Made by a program: the position numbers and the translations under genes. A DNA stretch of 64,000 nt, taken from assembly GCF_041434935.1 (NCBI RefSeq), contig NZ_CP107964.1, forward strand, positions 6,617,001 to 6,681,000, in the 5' to 3' direction. Source of the stretch: Kitasatospora sp. NBC_00374 (GTDB taxonomy: Bacteria > Actinomycetota > Actinomycetes > Streptomycetales > Streptomycetaceae). The notes under the pieces were generated by a model that had not been told where the DNA came from, did no database searches, and saw nothing but the letters and a program-made list of their open reading frames with translations. Below are positions 1-8,037 of this stretch, piece by piece. Within the stretch, counting starts at the first letter, position 1. Each line of letters begins with the position of its first letter.

Positions 1-1
1 C

Positions 2-1372
2 CAGGACCAGCAGCTGCTGGAGAAGCTCGCCCGCTTCAACCGCGAGCGCATCCCGGAGCGCGTGGTGCACGCCCGCGGCTCCGGCGCCTACGGCTACTTC
101 GAGGTCACCGACGAGGTCTCGCAGTACACCCGGGCGGACTTCCTGGCCGAGGTCGGCCGGCGCACCGAGGTCTTCCTGCGCTTCTCGACCGTGGCCGGCA
201 ACCTGGGCTCCAGCGACGCGGTGCGCGACCCGCGCGGCTTCGCGCTGAAGTTCTACACCGCCGAGGGCAACTACGACCTGGTCGGCAACAACACCCCGGT
301 GTTCTTCATCAAGGACCCGATCAAGTTCCCCGACTTCATCCACTCCCAGAAGCGCGACCCGTTCACCGGCGTGCAGGAGGCCGACAACGTCTGGGACTTC
401 TGGGCCCACTCGCCGGCCTCCACCCACCAGATCACCTGGCTGTTCGGCGACCGCGGCATCCCGGCCTCGTACCGTCACATGAACGGCTACGGCTCGCACA
501 CCTACCAGTGGGTCAACGCCCAGGGCGAGGCGTTCTGGGTGAAGTACCACTTCAAGACCAACCAGGGCATCCGCTCGCTGGACGGCGACCAGTCCGCCGA
601 GGTGCTCGGCGCCGACGCCGACAGCCACCAGCGCGACCTGCACCAGGCCATCGAGCGGGGCGTGTTCCCGTCCTGGACGCTCTACGTTCAGCTGATGCCG
701 GTCGCCGAGGCCGCGGACTACCGCTTCAACCCGTTCGACCTGACCAAGGTGTGGCCGCACGCGGACTACCCGCTGGTCAAGGTGGGCCGCCTGGTGCTGA
801 ACCGCAACCCCGACAACGTCTTCGCCGAGGTCGAGCAGTCCGCGTTCTCGCCGAACAACTTCGTGCCCGGCATCGGGCCGTCCCCGGACAAGATGCTCCA
901 GGGCCGCCTGTTCGCCTACGCGGACGCCCAGCGCTACCGACTCGGTGTGAACCACACCCTGCTGCCGGTCAACGCCCCGAAGGCGACCGAGGCGAACAAC
1001 TACGGCCGGGACGGCTACTCGGCCCTCAACACGGCCGGCCGCGGCAAGAACTACGAGCCGAACTCCTTCGACGGCCCGGCCCAGACCGACAGCGCGCTCG
1101 CCGCGCCGCTGCGCCTGGACGGCCACACCGGCACCTACACCACGCCGGCGCACACCAAGGACGACGACTTCTTCCAGGCCGGCGAGCTCTACCGGCTGAT
1201 GTCGGCCGGTGAGAAGACCCGTCTGATCGACAACATCGCGGGCTTCCTGGCGCAGGTCAGCCGCGAGGACGTCATCGAGAGGAACCTGGCCCACTTCCAC
1301 GCGGCCGACGAGGAGTACGGCGCCCGCCTGGAGGCCGCCGTCACCAAGCTCCGCGCCGGCGACGAGGCCTGA
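2..1372 (+). CDS. Catalase (monofunctional haem), 5' truncated
   Basis: Decomposes hydrogen peroxide in the cytoplasm. The reading frame is open from base 2, so the gene starts upstream of the window; 456 codons remain, about 30 fewer than the usual 480-490 of small-subunit catalases. The conserved core is intact: FNRERIPERVVHARG carries the distal His (fragment residue 23), GNNTPVFFIKDP carries the distal Asn, and RLFAYADAQRYRLG holds the proximal haem Tyr. The C-terminus ends just after the haem domain, so there is no extra large-subunit domain. A strong hairpin follows the stop. The next gene is a separately transcribed IclR regulator, so co-regulation is possible but not shown. Confidence 0.97.
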   Translation, partial: QDQQLLEKLARFNRERIPERVVHARGSGAYGYFEVTDEVSQYTRADFLAEVGRRTEVFLRFSTVAGNLGSSDAVRDPRGFALKFYTAEGNYDLVGNNTPVFFIKDPIKFPDFIHSQKRDPFTGVQEADNVWDFWAHSPASTHQITWLFGDRGIPASYRHMNGYGSHTYQWVNAQGEAFWVKYHFKTNQGIRSLDGDQSAEVLGADADSHQRDLHQAIERGVFPSWTLYVQLMPVAEAADYRFNPFDLTKVWPHADYPLVKVGRLVLNRNPDNVFAEVEQSAFSPNNFVPGIGPSPDKMLQGRLFAYADAQRYRLGVNHTLLPVNAPKATEANNYGRDGYSALNTAGRGKNYEPNSFDGPAQTDSALAAPLRLDGHTGTYTTPAHTKDDDFFQAGELYRLMSAGEKTRLIDNIAGFLAQVSREDVIERNLAHFHAADEEYGARLEAAVTKLRAGDEA

Positions 1373-1400
1373 CCCCCGGCTCCACCCGACCGACCCTCAC

Positions 1401-1433
1401 CCGCCCGCCCGGGCCCCGAGCCCGGGCGGGCGG
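1401..1433 (+). terminator. Hairpin terminator after catalase
   Basis: CCGCCCGCCCGGG and CCCGGGCGGGCGG form a perfect 13-bp inverted repeat that can extend by one C-G pair around a 5-nt loop. It lies 28 nt after the catalase stop. There is no U-tract, as is usual for actinomycete terminators. Confidence 0.8.
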
Positions 1434-1657
1434 CCTGGGGGTGCCCCCGGCCGGAGGTCGGGGGAGAACCCCTCCCCCGGGCAGTGGGGAGGGGGCCGTC
1501 GTGCTGTCCGGCGCCGGCTCGCCACGGCATATGCCAACCGCATGTTCCGTCCCCACCTGCACGGATATCCCGCAGAGCCGCCCCTGACGGGGCCTCAGGT
1601 GGCTAGTCTGGACAGCGCGGCCGGTCCGCGCGCCGCTTGCGACGGAGAGGGGACGCC

Positions 1658-2437
1658 ATGTCGGTACCGACCCGGGGCCACCAGGCCACGCTTGGCCAGG
1701 GCGGGCCCGGTCCGTTCGGGGTGCTGCGCCGGGCCCTGCGACTGCTGGAGGCGGTCGACCGGCACCCGCACGGGGCCACCCTCGCCGAACTCGGCCGGGA
1801 CCTCTCGCTCCCGTCCGCCGCCGTCCAGGGCCTGGCCGAGGAGCTGGAGACCGAGGGCTACCTGCACTGCGTGGACGGCATCTGGTCGCTCGGCGGCACG
1901 CTCGCCCTGCTCGGCCGGCAGAACCGCGAACAGCTCATCCGGGCCAAGCTGCACCACAAACTCGCCGAACTCCGCGACCAGTTGGGCGCCGCCGTCTACT
2001 TCAGCCGCTACCAGGACGGCGAGCTGTGCGTCGAGGCGGTCTCGGCCGCCGACCACGCGCCCGCCGTCGACGAGTGGGTGGACTTCCGGGCCACCGCGCA
2101 CGCCAGCGCGATCGGCAAGTGCCTGCTCAGCCAGCTCGACCACGACGGCCGCCGCGACCACCTCGCCCGGCACCCGATCGCCCGCCTCACCGCCCGGACG
2201 ATCACCGACCCCGAGCAGCTGATGCACCGCCTGGAGCGCCAGCCGGCCACCGTCCCGGTGCTCGACATCCAGGAGTACGCGCTGGGCACGGTCTGTGCCG
2301 CCGTCCCGGTGACCGCCGGCTCCACCGTCGGCTGCCTGGCCACCTCGATGCCGGTGGAGCGGATCCACCAGCTCAAGGGCGCCGCCGAGCTGCTGGCCGC
2401 CCAGGCGGCGCCGCTGATGCTGGCGATGGCGGTCTGA
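1658..2437 (+). CDS. IclR-family transcriptional regulator
   Basis: Predicted dimeric DNA-binding regulator of 259 residues. Residues about 22-75 form the winged helix-turn-helix (FGVLRRALRLLEAVDRHP, then ATLAELGRDLSLPSAAVQGL). The rest is the GAF-like effector domain, with the family motif FRATAHASAIGKCLL. ATG 1658 is chosen over an in-frame TTG at 1637 because GGAGAGG sits 8 nt upstream of it. A TAGTCT box near 1602 could be its -10 element. The target is unknown: the catalase lies upstream and a PNPOx-family gene converges from the right. The effector cannot be read from the sequence. Confidence 0.88.
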   Translation: MSVPTRGHQATLGQGGPGPFGVLRRALRLLEAVDRHPHGATLAELGRDLSLPSAAVQGLAEELETEGYLHCVDGIWSLGGTLALLGRQNREQLIRAKLHHKLAELRDQLGAAVYFSRYQDGELCVEAVSAADHAPAVDEWVDFRATAHASAIGKCLLSQLDHDGRRDHLARHPIARLTARTITDPEQLMHRLERQPATVPVLDIQEYALGTVCAAVPVTAGSTVGCLATSMPVERIHQLKGAAELLAAQAAPLMLAMAV

Positions 2438-2460
2438 CGGGCCGCCCGTCCGTGCGGCCG

Positions 2461-3153
2461 TCAGGGCCGCAGCAGGCCGCTGGTCCAGGCGGCCTCGGGA
2501 GACGGCCGCTCGTAGCGCAGTCGGACGTGGCGGCGGGCCCGGTCGCCCTGCCAGAACTCCACGGCCAGGGCCCGCAGGGTGTACACCGTGTGGCCCGGGG
2601 CGATCAGGCCGGGGTCGGCGGCCAACCGCTCCAGGGCCGCGGCCAGTTCGGCCCCGTACGCGTCCGTGGAGTCGATCGGCCCGCTCTGCGGCCCGCTGAG
2701 CGCCGCGGCGCGGGCGGCGGGGGAGCGGGTCAGGAACTCGGCGGCGGACAGCTCCGGGGCGGCGGTCTCGACCGAGCCGCGGATCCGGACCTGGCGGCCG
2801 AGCGGCGGCCAGTAGAAGGTCAGCGCGGCCACCGGGTGCGCGGTCAGCTGGCGGCCCTTGGGGCTGTCGGTGTCGCCGGCGAAGAGCCAGCCGGCCCCTT
2901 CGGCGTCGACGTCCCGCAGGACCAGCATCCGGGCGTCCGGCAGTCCGTCGGCGTCCACCGTGGACAGGGTGGCGACCTGTGCGTCCGGGACCTCGGCGGT
3001 GAGCGCGCCGAGCAGCCACTCGACGAAGAGCGGGCCGGGGGCGGCGGGGGCCGCCGCCGGGTCGAAGCCGGGCAGCTCGCGGTCCATCGGCGGACGCTCC
3101 CTCAGCACTCCGGCCACGGTGCCCGGGCCGAGGTCGTGCGGTTGCTCCAGCAC
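2461..3153 (-). CDS. pdxH: Pyridoxamine 5'-phosphate oxidase family protein (PdxH-like)
   Basis: FMN-binding split-barrel protein of 230 residues. True PdxH oxidises pyridoxamine/pyridoxine 5'-phosphate to pyridoxal 5'-phosphate. VATLSTVDADGLPDARMLVLRDVD is the FMN-binding start of the fold, and SPKGRQLTAHPVAALTFYW and QVRIRGSVE follow in the usual order. The C-terminal signature VEFWQG is present, but the normally following HDR reads HVR, and the chain ends in GLLRP instead of a canonical RLxP. A relaxed or different pyridoxal/flavin substrate is therefore possible. The start is GTG with GAGGAG upstream. It is divergent from the diiron gene at 3350 and shares its 196-bp promoter region. Confidence 0.75.
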   Translation of the reverse strand: MLEQPHDLGPGTVAGVLRERPPMDRELPGFDPAAAPAAPGPLFVEWLLGALTAEVPDAQVATLSTVDADGLPDARMLVLRDVDAEGAGWLFAGDTDSPKGRQLTAHPVAALTFYWPPLGRQVRIRGSVETAAPELSAAEFLTRSPAARAAALSGPQSGPIDSTDAYGAELAAALERLAADPGLIAPGHTVYTLRALAVEFWQGDRARRHVRLRYERPSPEAAWTSGLLRP

Positions 3154-3241
3154 GGCGCCGCTCCTCTCGTCGGTCGGGTCCGTCGGATCAGGGGCTCCAC
3201 CCTACTGGTCCGCGCGGGTCCTCTTCCCGGCACGTCGCGAG

Positions 3242-3265
3242 CTTATTAGACTCAGTGTCGATAAG
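3242..3265. promoter_or_regulatory. Near-palindromic operator candidate
   Basis: CTTATTAGAC and GTCGATAAG flank TCAGT: an inverted repeat matching at 8 of 9 positions once one base is allowed as an insertion. It is strikingly AT-rich for this genome and lies 85 bp ahead of the diiron-protein operon, between divergent genes. The size and symmetry fit a TetR-type operator. The cognate repressor is not identified; the nearest TetR gene is 39 kb away. Confidence 0.45.
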
Positions 3266-3349
3266 AATCGCCGAAACCCTTGTCGGCCGCCCTACCCGCG
3301 AGTAGTTTGCTGCTGGTCGCCGCCCCCACCGCAGGTCAGGAGGCACTCC

Positions 3350-4234
3350 ATGCCCCGTCCCACCGACGTCCACGACAGCCTGGTGCTGGAGCCCCGGGAC
3401 GTCCGCTTCGACTGGTCGCAGCTGCCGCTGCACTGGATCCCCGACGAGCCGATGGCCACCCACACCATCAACGTGCTGCACCTGCTGCTGCCCGAGGGCG
3501 AGCGCTGGTTCGTCAAGGTCTTCAAGGACGCCCTGCCCTACATCACCGACGAGCAGCTGCGCGAGGAGGTCCTCGGCTTCATCGGCCAGGAGGCCATCCA
3601 CGCCGAGGCCCACCAGGAGGTCCTGGACCACCTGCTCGGCCAGGGCCTCGACCCCCGCCCGTACGTCCGGCAGGTCAACTGGCTGTTCCACCGCGTCCTC
3701 GGCGAGCGGCCGACCCTGGCCCCCGACCGCCGCCGCGAGAGCATCGTCGAACGGGTCGCCTACGTCGCCGCGATCGAGCACTTCACCGCCTTCCTCGGCG
3801 ACTGGGCGCTCAACTCCCCGGGCCTGGACCTGGCCCAGGCCGACCCGACCATGCTCGACCTGCTGCGCTGGCACGGCGCCGAGGAGGTCGAGCACCGCAG
3901 CGTCGCCTACGACCTGATGGTCCACCTCGACCCCGGCTACTGGCGCCGGATCCGCGGCATGGCGCTGTCCGGCCCGCTGCTCACCCACCTGTGGGTCCGC
4001 GGCGTGCGCTACCTGCTCGCCGCCGACCCCACCCTCGACGGCCGCCTCCGCCCCACCTGGCGCCAGGCCCGGCAGAACGCCCGGCGCGGCATGCTGCCCG
4101 AACCCGCCCGGATGGTCCGCTCCGCCCTGCGCTACCTGCGGCCCGGCTACCACCCCACCCAGGAGGGCTCCTCCAGCCAGGCCCTCGGCTACCTCGCCGG
4201 CTCCCCGGCCGCCCGCGCGGCGGCGCAGGACTGA
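3350..4234 (+). CDS. PF10118-type metal-dependent hydrolase (ferritin-like diiron protein)
   Basis: A 294-residue, mostly helical protein with the carboxylate/histidine pattern of a ferritin-like dimetal site: EAIHAEAH around residue 83, AAIEHF around 143 and GAEEVEHRS around 178. Proteins of this family are annotated as metal-dependent hydrolases, but the ligand set suits a diiron oxygenase or hydroxylase. The start is ATG 3350 with CAGGAGG 7 nt upstream; an in-frame upstream extension has no ribosome site. It is the first gene of a tight operon with a ferredoxin-type reductase, an M24 protein and an EphD-like fusion. The reductase is a plausible electron donor. The substrate is unknown; a lipid is inferred from the neighbours. 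Confidence 0.85.
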   Translation: MPRPTDVHDSLVLEPRDVRFDWSQLPLHWIPDEPMATHTINVLHLLLPEGERWFVKVFKDALPYITDEQLREEVLGFIGQEAIHAEAHQEVLDHLLGQGLDPRPYVRQVNWLFHRVLGERPTLAPDRRRESIVERVAYVAAIEHFTAFLGDWALNSPGLDLAQADPTMLDLLRWHGAEEVEHRSVAYDLMVHLDPGYWRRIRGMALSGPLLTHLWVRGVRYLLAADPTLDGRLRPTWRQARQNARRGMLPEPARMVRSALRYLRPGYHPTQEGSSSQALGYLAGSPAARAAAQD

Positions 4235-4293
4235 CCCGGCGCGCCCGGCGCCCGCCCCCGCGACCGAACCGACCCCCGCCCGGAGCCGCCCCG

Positions 4294-5379
4294 ATGGACC
4301 TCCTCACCCCGCCGCCCGACCTCTACGGCCGCCCCCGGCCGGACCGCTTCCTGCGCAGGCTGACCGCCTTCAGCGACTGGTACACCCCCGCCCTCGGCCG
4401 CCCCGGCCTGCGCCGCAACCCCCGCCGTCCGGCACCCCGCCCCGCCGCCCCGCTGCGGCTCGTGATCACCCGCCACCGCCGGATCGCCGAGGACGTGGCG
4501 GAGCTCCTGCTCGCAGATCCCGCCGGCGGCCCGCTGCCGCGCTGGCAGCCCGGCGCCCGGCTGCTGCTCACCCTGCCCTCCGGCCGCGAGCGGCACTACT
4601 CGCTGTGCGGAGATCCGGCCGACCGGTACACCTACCGGATCGCCGTCCGCCGGATCGCCCACGGCGGGGGCGGCTCGGTGGAGATCCACGACGACCTGCA
4701 CCCCGGCGCCCGGCTGACGGCCCGCCGGCCCCGCAACGGCTTCGCCTTCTGCGGCGAGCCCGCCGTGCTCCTGCTGGCCGGCGGCATCGGCGTCACCCCG
4801 CTGCTCCCGATGGCCCGCGAGGCCCGACGGCGCGGCCTTGACTGGCGGCTGGTGCACACCGGCCGGACCGCCGCCGGCCTGCCGTTCACCGACGAGCTGC
4901 GCGCCCTCGACCCCGACCGCGTCGAGGTCCGCACGGACGACCACGGCGGCCCGCCCGACGCCGCCGACCTGCTCGCCCGCGCACCCCGCGGCGCCGCCGT
5001 CTACTGCTGCGGCCCCGCCCCGATGCTCGCCGCCGTGCAGCGCGCCCTGGACGCCTCGCCCGCCCGCTCGCTGCACTTCGAACGCTTCGGTGCCGCACCG
5101 ATCCCGGACGGCCGCCCGTTCACCCTCCGGCTCGGCGCCGACGGCCCCGACCTGGCCGTCCCCGCCGACCGATCCGCCCTGGACGTCGCCCGCGAACTGC
5201 GCCCCGACCTGCCGTACTCCTGCCACCAGGGCTTCTGCGGCACCTGCCGGGTCCAGGTGCTGGCCGGCACCCCCGAGCACCGCGACCGCCGCCTCACCCC
5301 CGAGGACCGGGCCGGCGGCGCCCTGCTGCCGTGCGTCTCCCGGGCCGCCGAGGGCGAGACCCTCGTGCTCGACGTGTAA
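4294..5379 (+). CDS. FAD/NAD(P)H oxidoreductase with C-terminal 2Fe-2S ferredoxin domain
   Basis: Electron-transfer protein of 361 residues that passes electrons from NAD(P)H through FAD to a plant-type [2Fe-2S] cluster and on to an oxygenase. RHYSLCG (about residue 105) is the flavin-binding RxYS motif, LLAGGIGVTPLLPMAR the nucleotide-binding site, and CCGPAPML the reductase C-terminal signature. Residues about 275-361 are the ferredoxin domain, with cysteines in SCHQGFCGTC and LLPC. The order FAD-NAD-2Fe2S matches vanillate demethylase/phthalate dioxygenase reductases. About 50 extra N-terminal residues have no recognised domain. It follows the diiron gene by 59 nt and has CGGAG ahead of ATG 4294. 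Confidence 0.92.
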   Translation: MDLLTPPPDLYGRPRPDRFLRRLTAFSDWYTPALGRPGLRRNPRRPAPRPAAPLRLVITRHRRIAEDVAELLLADPAGGPLPRWQPGARLLLTLPSGRERHYSLCGDPADRYTYRIAVRRIAHGGGGSVEIHDDLHPGARLTARRPRNGFAFCGEPAVLLLAGGIGVTPLLPMAREARRRGLDWRLVHTGRTAAGLPFTDELRALDPDRVEVRTDDHGGPPDAADLLARAPRGAAVYCCGPAPMLAAVQRALDASPARSLHFERFGAAPIPDGRPFTLRLGADGPDLAVPADRSALDVARELRPDLPYSCHQGFCGTCRVQVLAGTPEHRDRRLTPEDRAGGALLPCVSRAAEGETLVLDV

Positions 5380-5393
5380 GAGGAGACCACCCG

Positions 5394-6242
5394 ATGCCCA
5401 AGCCCGCCTTCCCCTACAGCGACCACGACCTCGCCCGCTTCCGGGAGACCCAGCAGCTCGCCTACCACTGCGCCGAGCAGGTCGCCGCCTGGATCGAACC
5501 CGGTGTCACCGAGCGCCAGGCCACCGGCAAGCTGCGCCGCTGCCTGGTCGCCGCCGGGGTGCAGGACTTCTTCCACGTCCCGTTCGCCTGGTTCGGCGAC
5601 CGCACCGCCTTCCGGCACTTCCACACCCCGCTGCAGTTCTTCGCCGGCAACCGGCGGCTCGCCGAGGGCATGCCGTACGTCCTCGACTGCGCCCCCGTCG
5701 TGGACGGCTACACCGCCGACATCGGCTACGGCGGCAAGGTCGGCGAGAACCCGGTCTGGGACCGGCTCGCCCGCGACCTGCAGGTCTACCGGGAGCTGAT
5801 CCTGCGGGAGGTGAGGGCCCGCAAGCCGCTCGACGAGGTGTACGCCGCCGTCGACGCCCAGATCGCCGCCCACGGCTACGACAACCGGCACCGCGTCTAC
5901 CCGGGCCGGGTGATCGGCCACCAGGTCACCCGGACCACCTCGCGCGGGCCCGCCGGGGTCAACCTGTTCGGGTTCGGGGTGCGTACACTCCAGACCCTCG
6001 GCCGGGAGCTGATCAGCGAACGGCTGCACGGCCGCTCACCTCTCTGGGCGGACGGACGGGCCTCCCGGCACGCGCCCACCCCCGGACTGTGGGCGGTGGA
6101 ACCGCACATCGGCTTCCGCGAGGTGGGCATCAAGTTCGAGGAACTGCTGGTGGTCACCGAGGACGACGCCTACTGGCTCGACGACGACCTGCCGCACGTG
6201 CGGCGCTGGACCACGCAGCACAGCCTGGAGGAGGCCCGATGA
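5394..6242 (+). CDS. M24-family metallopeptidase-fold protein
   Basis: A 282-residue protein with the pita-bread fold of aminopeptidase P and creatinase. The dimetal ligands are readable: LDCAPVVDGYTADIGYG (two Asp), GHQVT (His), VEPHIGFREVGIKFEE (two Glu). An EVRARKPLDEVYAAVDA helix resembles the family's C-terminal domain start. It may cleave an X-Pro-like bond or, as in creatinase, a non-peptide C-N bond; the substrate is not predictable. ATG 5394 has AGAGGAG 8 nt upstream. It starts 14 nt after the reductase stop, and its own stop overlaps the next start (ATGA), so translational coupling is likely. Confidence 0.88.
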   Translation: MPKPAFPYSDHDLARFRETQQLAYHCAEQVAAWIEPGVTERQATGKLRRCLVAAGVQDFFHVPFAWFGDRTAFRHFHTPLQFFAGNRRLAEGMPYVLDCAPVVDGYTADIGYGGKVGENPVWDRLARDLQVYRELILREVRARKPLDEVYAAVDAQIAAHGYDNRHRVYPGRVIGHQVTRTTSRGPAGVNLFGFGVRTLQTLGRELISERLHGRSPLWADGRASRHAPTPGLWAVEPHIGFREVGIKFEELLVVTEDDAYWLDDDLPHVRRWTTQHSLEEAR

Positions 6243-7957
6243 CCGTCCGCCGCCGCACCGTCCACTCCGGCGGGTTGCCGCTCGCCGTGTTCGAGCAGGG
6301 CGACCCGGCCCACCCGACCGTCATCCTGGTGCACGGCTACCCCGACACCCACACGGTCTGGGACGACGTCGCCGCCGACCTCGCCGCCGACCACCACGTG
6401 GTCCGCTACGACGTCCGCGGCGCGGGCCGCTCCGGTGTCCCGGCCGCCCGCAGCGAGTACCGGCTGGAGCTGCTCGGAGCCGACCTGTTCGCCGTCGCCG
6501 AGGCCGTCAGCCCCGACGAGCCGGTGCACGTGGTCGCCCACGACTGGGGCTCGGTGCAGTCCTGGGAGGCCGTCACCGAGCCCGGCGCCGAGCAGCGGAT
6601 CGCCTCCTACACCACCATGTCCGGCCCCTCGCTGGACCACCTGGGCTTCTGGATCCGCCACCGGCTGCGCCGCCCGACCCCGCGCCACCTGCGGCAGCTG
6701 CTGGTGCAGGGCGCGCACTCCTGGTACATCACCGCCTTCCACCTGCCGGTGCTCGCCCCCGCCGCCTGGCGGCTCTGGCTCGCCCGGGCCTGGCCCCGGG
6801 TCCTGCGCGACCTGGAGGCGGTCCGGCCCCGGCCCGGACACCCGCAGCCGACGCTCAAGCAGGACGCCGTCCGCGGCATCGAGCTCTACCGGGCGAACAT
6901 GCGGCCCACCATCCGCCGGCCCCGCGAACGGCCCACCGAGGTGCCCGTCCAGCTCGTCACCCTGGAACGCGACCACTACGTCTCCGACTTCCTGTCCGAA
7001 GGTCTGGAACGCTGGGTGCCCCGGCTGACCAGGCGCACCCTCAACGCCACCCACTGGTCGGCGCTCCTGGAGAAGGGACCCGCGGTGGCCGCACTCGTCC
7101 GCGACTTCGCCGCCCGCACCGCCGCCGGGGAGAGCCAGGGGCCGCCGGACAGCGGCAGGCTCGCCGTGGTCACCGGCGGCGGCAGCGGCATCGGCCGGGC
7201 CACCGCGCTCGCCTTCGCCGAGCAGGGCACCCGGGTGGTGGTCGCCGACCTCGACCTGGACTCCGCCCGCCGCACCGCCGAACTCTGCACCCTGATCGGC
7301 ACCCCCGCCCACGCCTACCGGGTGGACGTCAGCGACGGTGCGGCCGTCGACGCCTTCGCCCGGCAGGTCGCGGACGAGCACGGGGTGCCGGACGTGGTGG
7401 TCAACAACGCCGGCATCGGCCACTCCGGCACCTTCCTGCAGACCACCGAGAAGGAGTGGCAGCGGGTCCTGGACGTCAACCTCTGGGGCGTCATCCACGG
7501 CTGCCGGGCGTTCGGCGCGCTGATGGTGGAGCGTGGCGAGGGCGGGCACATCGTCAACCTCGCCTCCGCCGCGGCCTACCTGCCGTCCAAGGTGCTCGCC
7601 GCCTACGCCACCAGCAAGGCGGGCGTCCTGATGCTCTCCGACTGCCTGCGCGCCGAACTGGCACCGCACGGCATCGGCGTCTCGGCGATCTGCCCCGGCA
7701 TCGTCAACACCAACATCACCCGCACCTCCACCTTCTCCGGTGTCGGCGCCGACGAGCAGGCCGCCAAGCAGGAACGGGCGTCGAAGCTCTACGCCCGCCG
7801 GGGCTTCCCCCCGGAGAAGGTCGCCGCCGAGATCCTCCGCGCCGTACGCACCGGCAAGCCGGTCGTCCCGGTCACCTTCGAGGCCAAGGCGGCCCGCCTG
7901 CTCGGCCGCCTCTCGCCGGGGCTGCTGCGCCTCGCCGCCCGGCTGAACGTCGGGTAG
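6239..7957 (+). CDS. ephD: EphD-like fusion: alpha/beta-hydrolase (epoxide hydrolase) plus short-chain dehydrogenase
   Basis: A 572-residue two-domain enzyme. Residues 1-295 are an epoxide-hydrolase-type alpha/beta-hydrolase: HGYPDTHTVWDD is the oxyanion loop and HDWGS puts the nucleophile Asp at 102. Residues about 305-572 are a classical SDR: TGGGSGIG, NNAG, and YATSK as catalytic Tyr/Lys. This arrangement and length match mycobacterial EphD (about 590 residues), which acts on mycolic-acid-related lipids. This genome is not expected to make mycolates, so the lipid must differ. The hydrolase could open an epoxide to a diol and the SDR oxidise an alcohol. It is the last gene of the operon, overlaps the M24 gene by 4 nt and ends at a strong terminator. 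Confidence 0.9.
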   Translation: MTVRRRTVHSGGLPLAVFEQGDPAHPTVILVHGYPDTHTVWDDVAADLAADHHVVRYDVRGAGRSGVPAARSEYRLELLGADLFAVAEAVSPDEPVHVVAHDWGSVQSWEAVTEPGAEQRIASYTTMSGPSLDHLGFWIRHRLRRPTPRHLRQLLVQGAHSWYITAFHLPVLAPAAWRLWLARAWPRVLRDLEAVRPRPGHPQPTLKQDAVRGIELYRANMRPTIRRPRERPTEVPVQLVTLERDHYVSDFLSEGLERWVPRLTRRTLNATHWSALLEKGPAVAALVRDFAARTAAGESQGPPDSGRLAVVTGGGSGIGRATALAFAEQGTRVVVADLDLDSARRTAELCTLIGTPAHAYRVDVSDGAAVDAFARQVADEHGVPDVVVNNAGIGHSGTFLQTTEKEWQRVLDVNLWGVIHGCRAFGALMVERGEGGHIVNLASAAAYLPSKVLAAYATSKAGVLMLSDCLRAELAPHGIGVSAICPGIVNTNITRTSTFSGVGADEQAAKQERASKLYARRGFPPEKVAAEILRAVRTGKPVVPVTFEAKAARLLGRLSPGLLRLAARLNVG

Positions 7958-8002
7958 CCGCCGCCCAGGGCTCCCGGCAGCGCGTCCGGCGGCACCCGAC
8001 CC

Positions 8003-8037
8003 CCGGCCCCTGACCCGTGACCCGGGTCAGGGGCCGG
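8003..8037. terminator. Bidirectional hairpin between convergent genes
   Basis: CCGGCCCCTGACCCG and CGGGTCAGGGGCCGG form a perfect 15-bp stem with a 5-nt loop. It lies 45 nt after the EphD-like gene, and its right arm overlaps the last codons and stop of the convergent DUF6545 gene, so it probably ends both transcripts. Confidence 0.8.
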
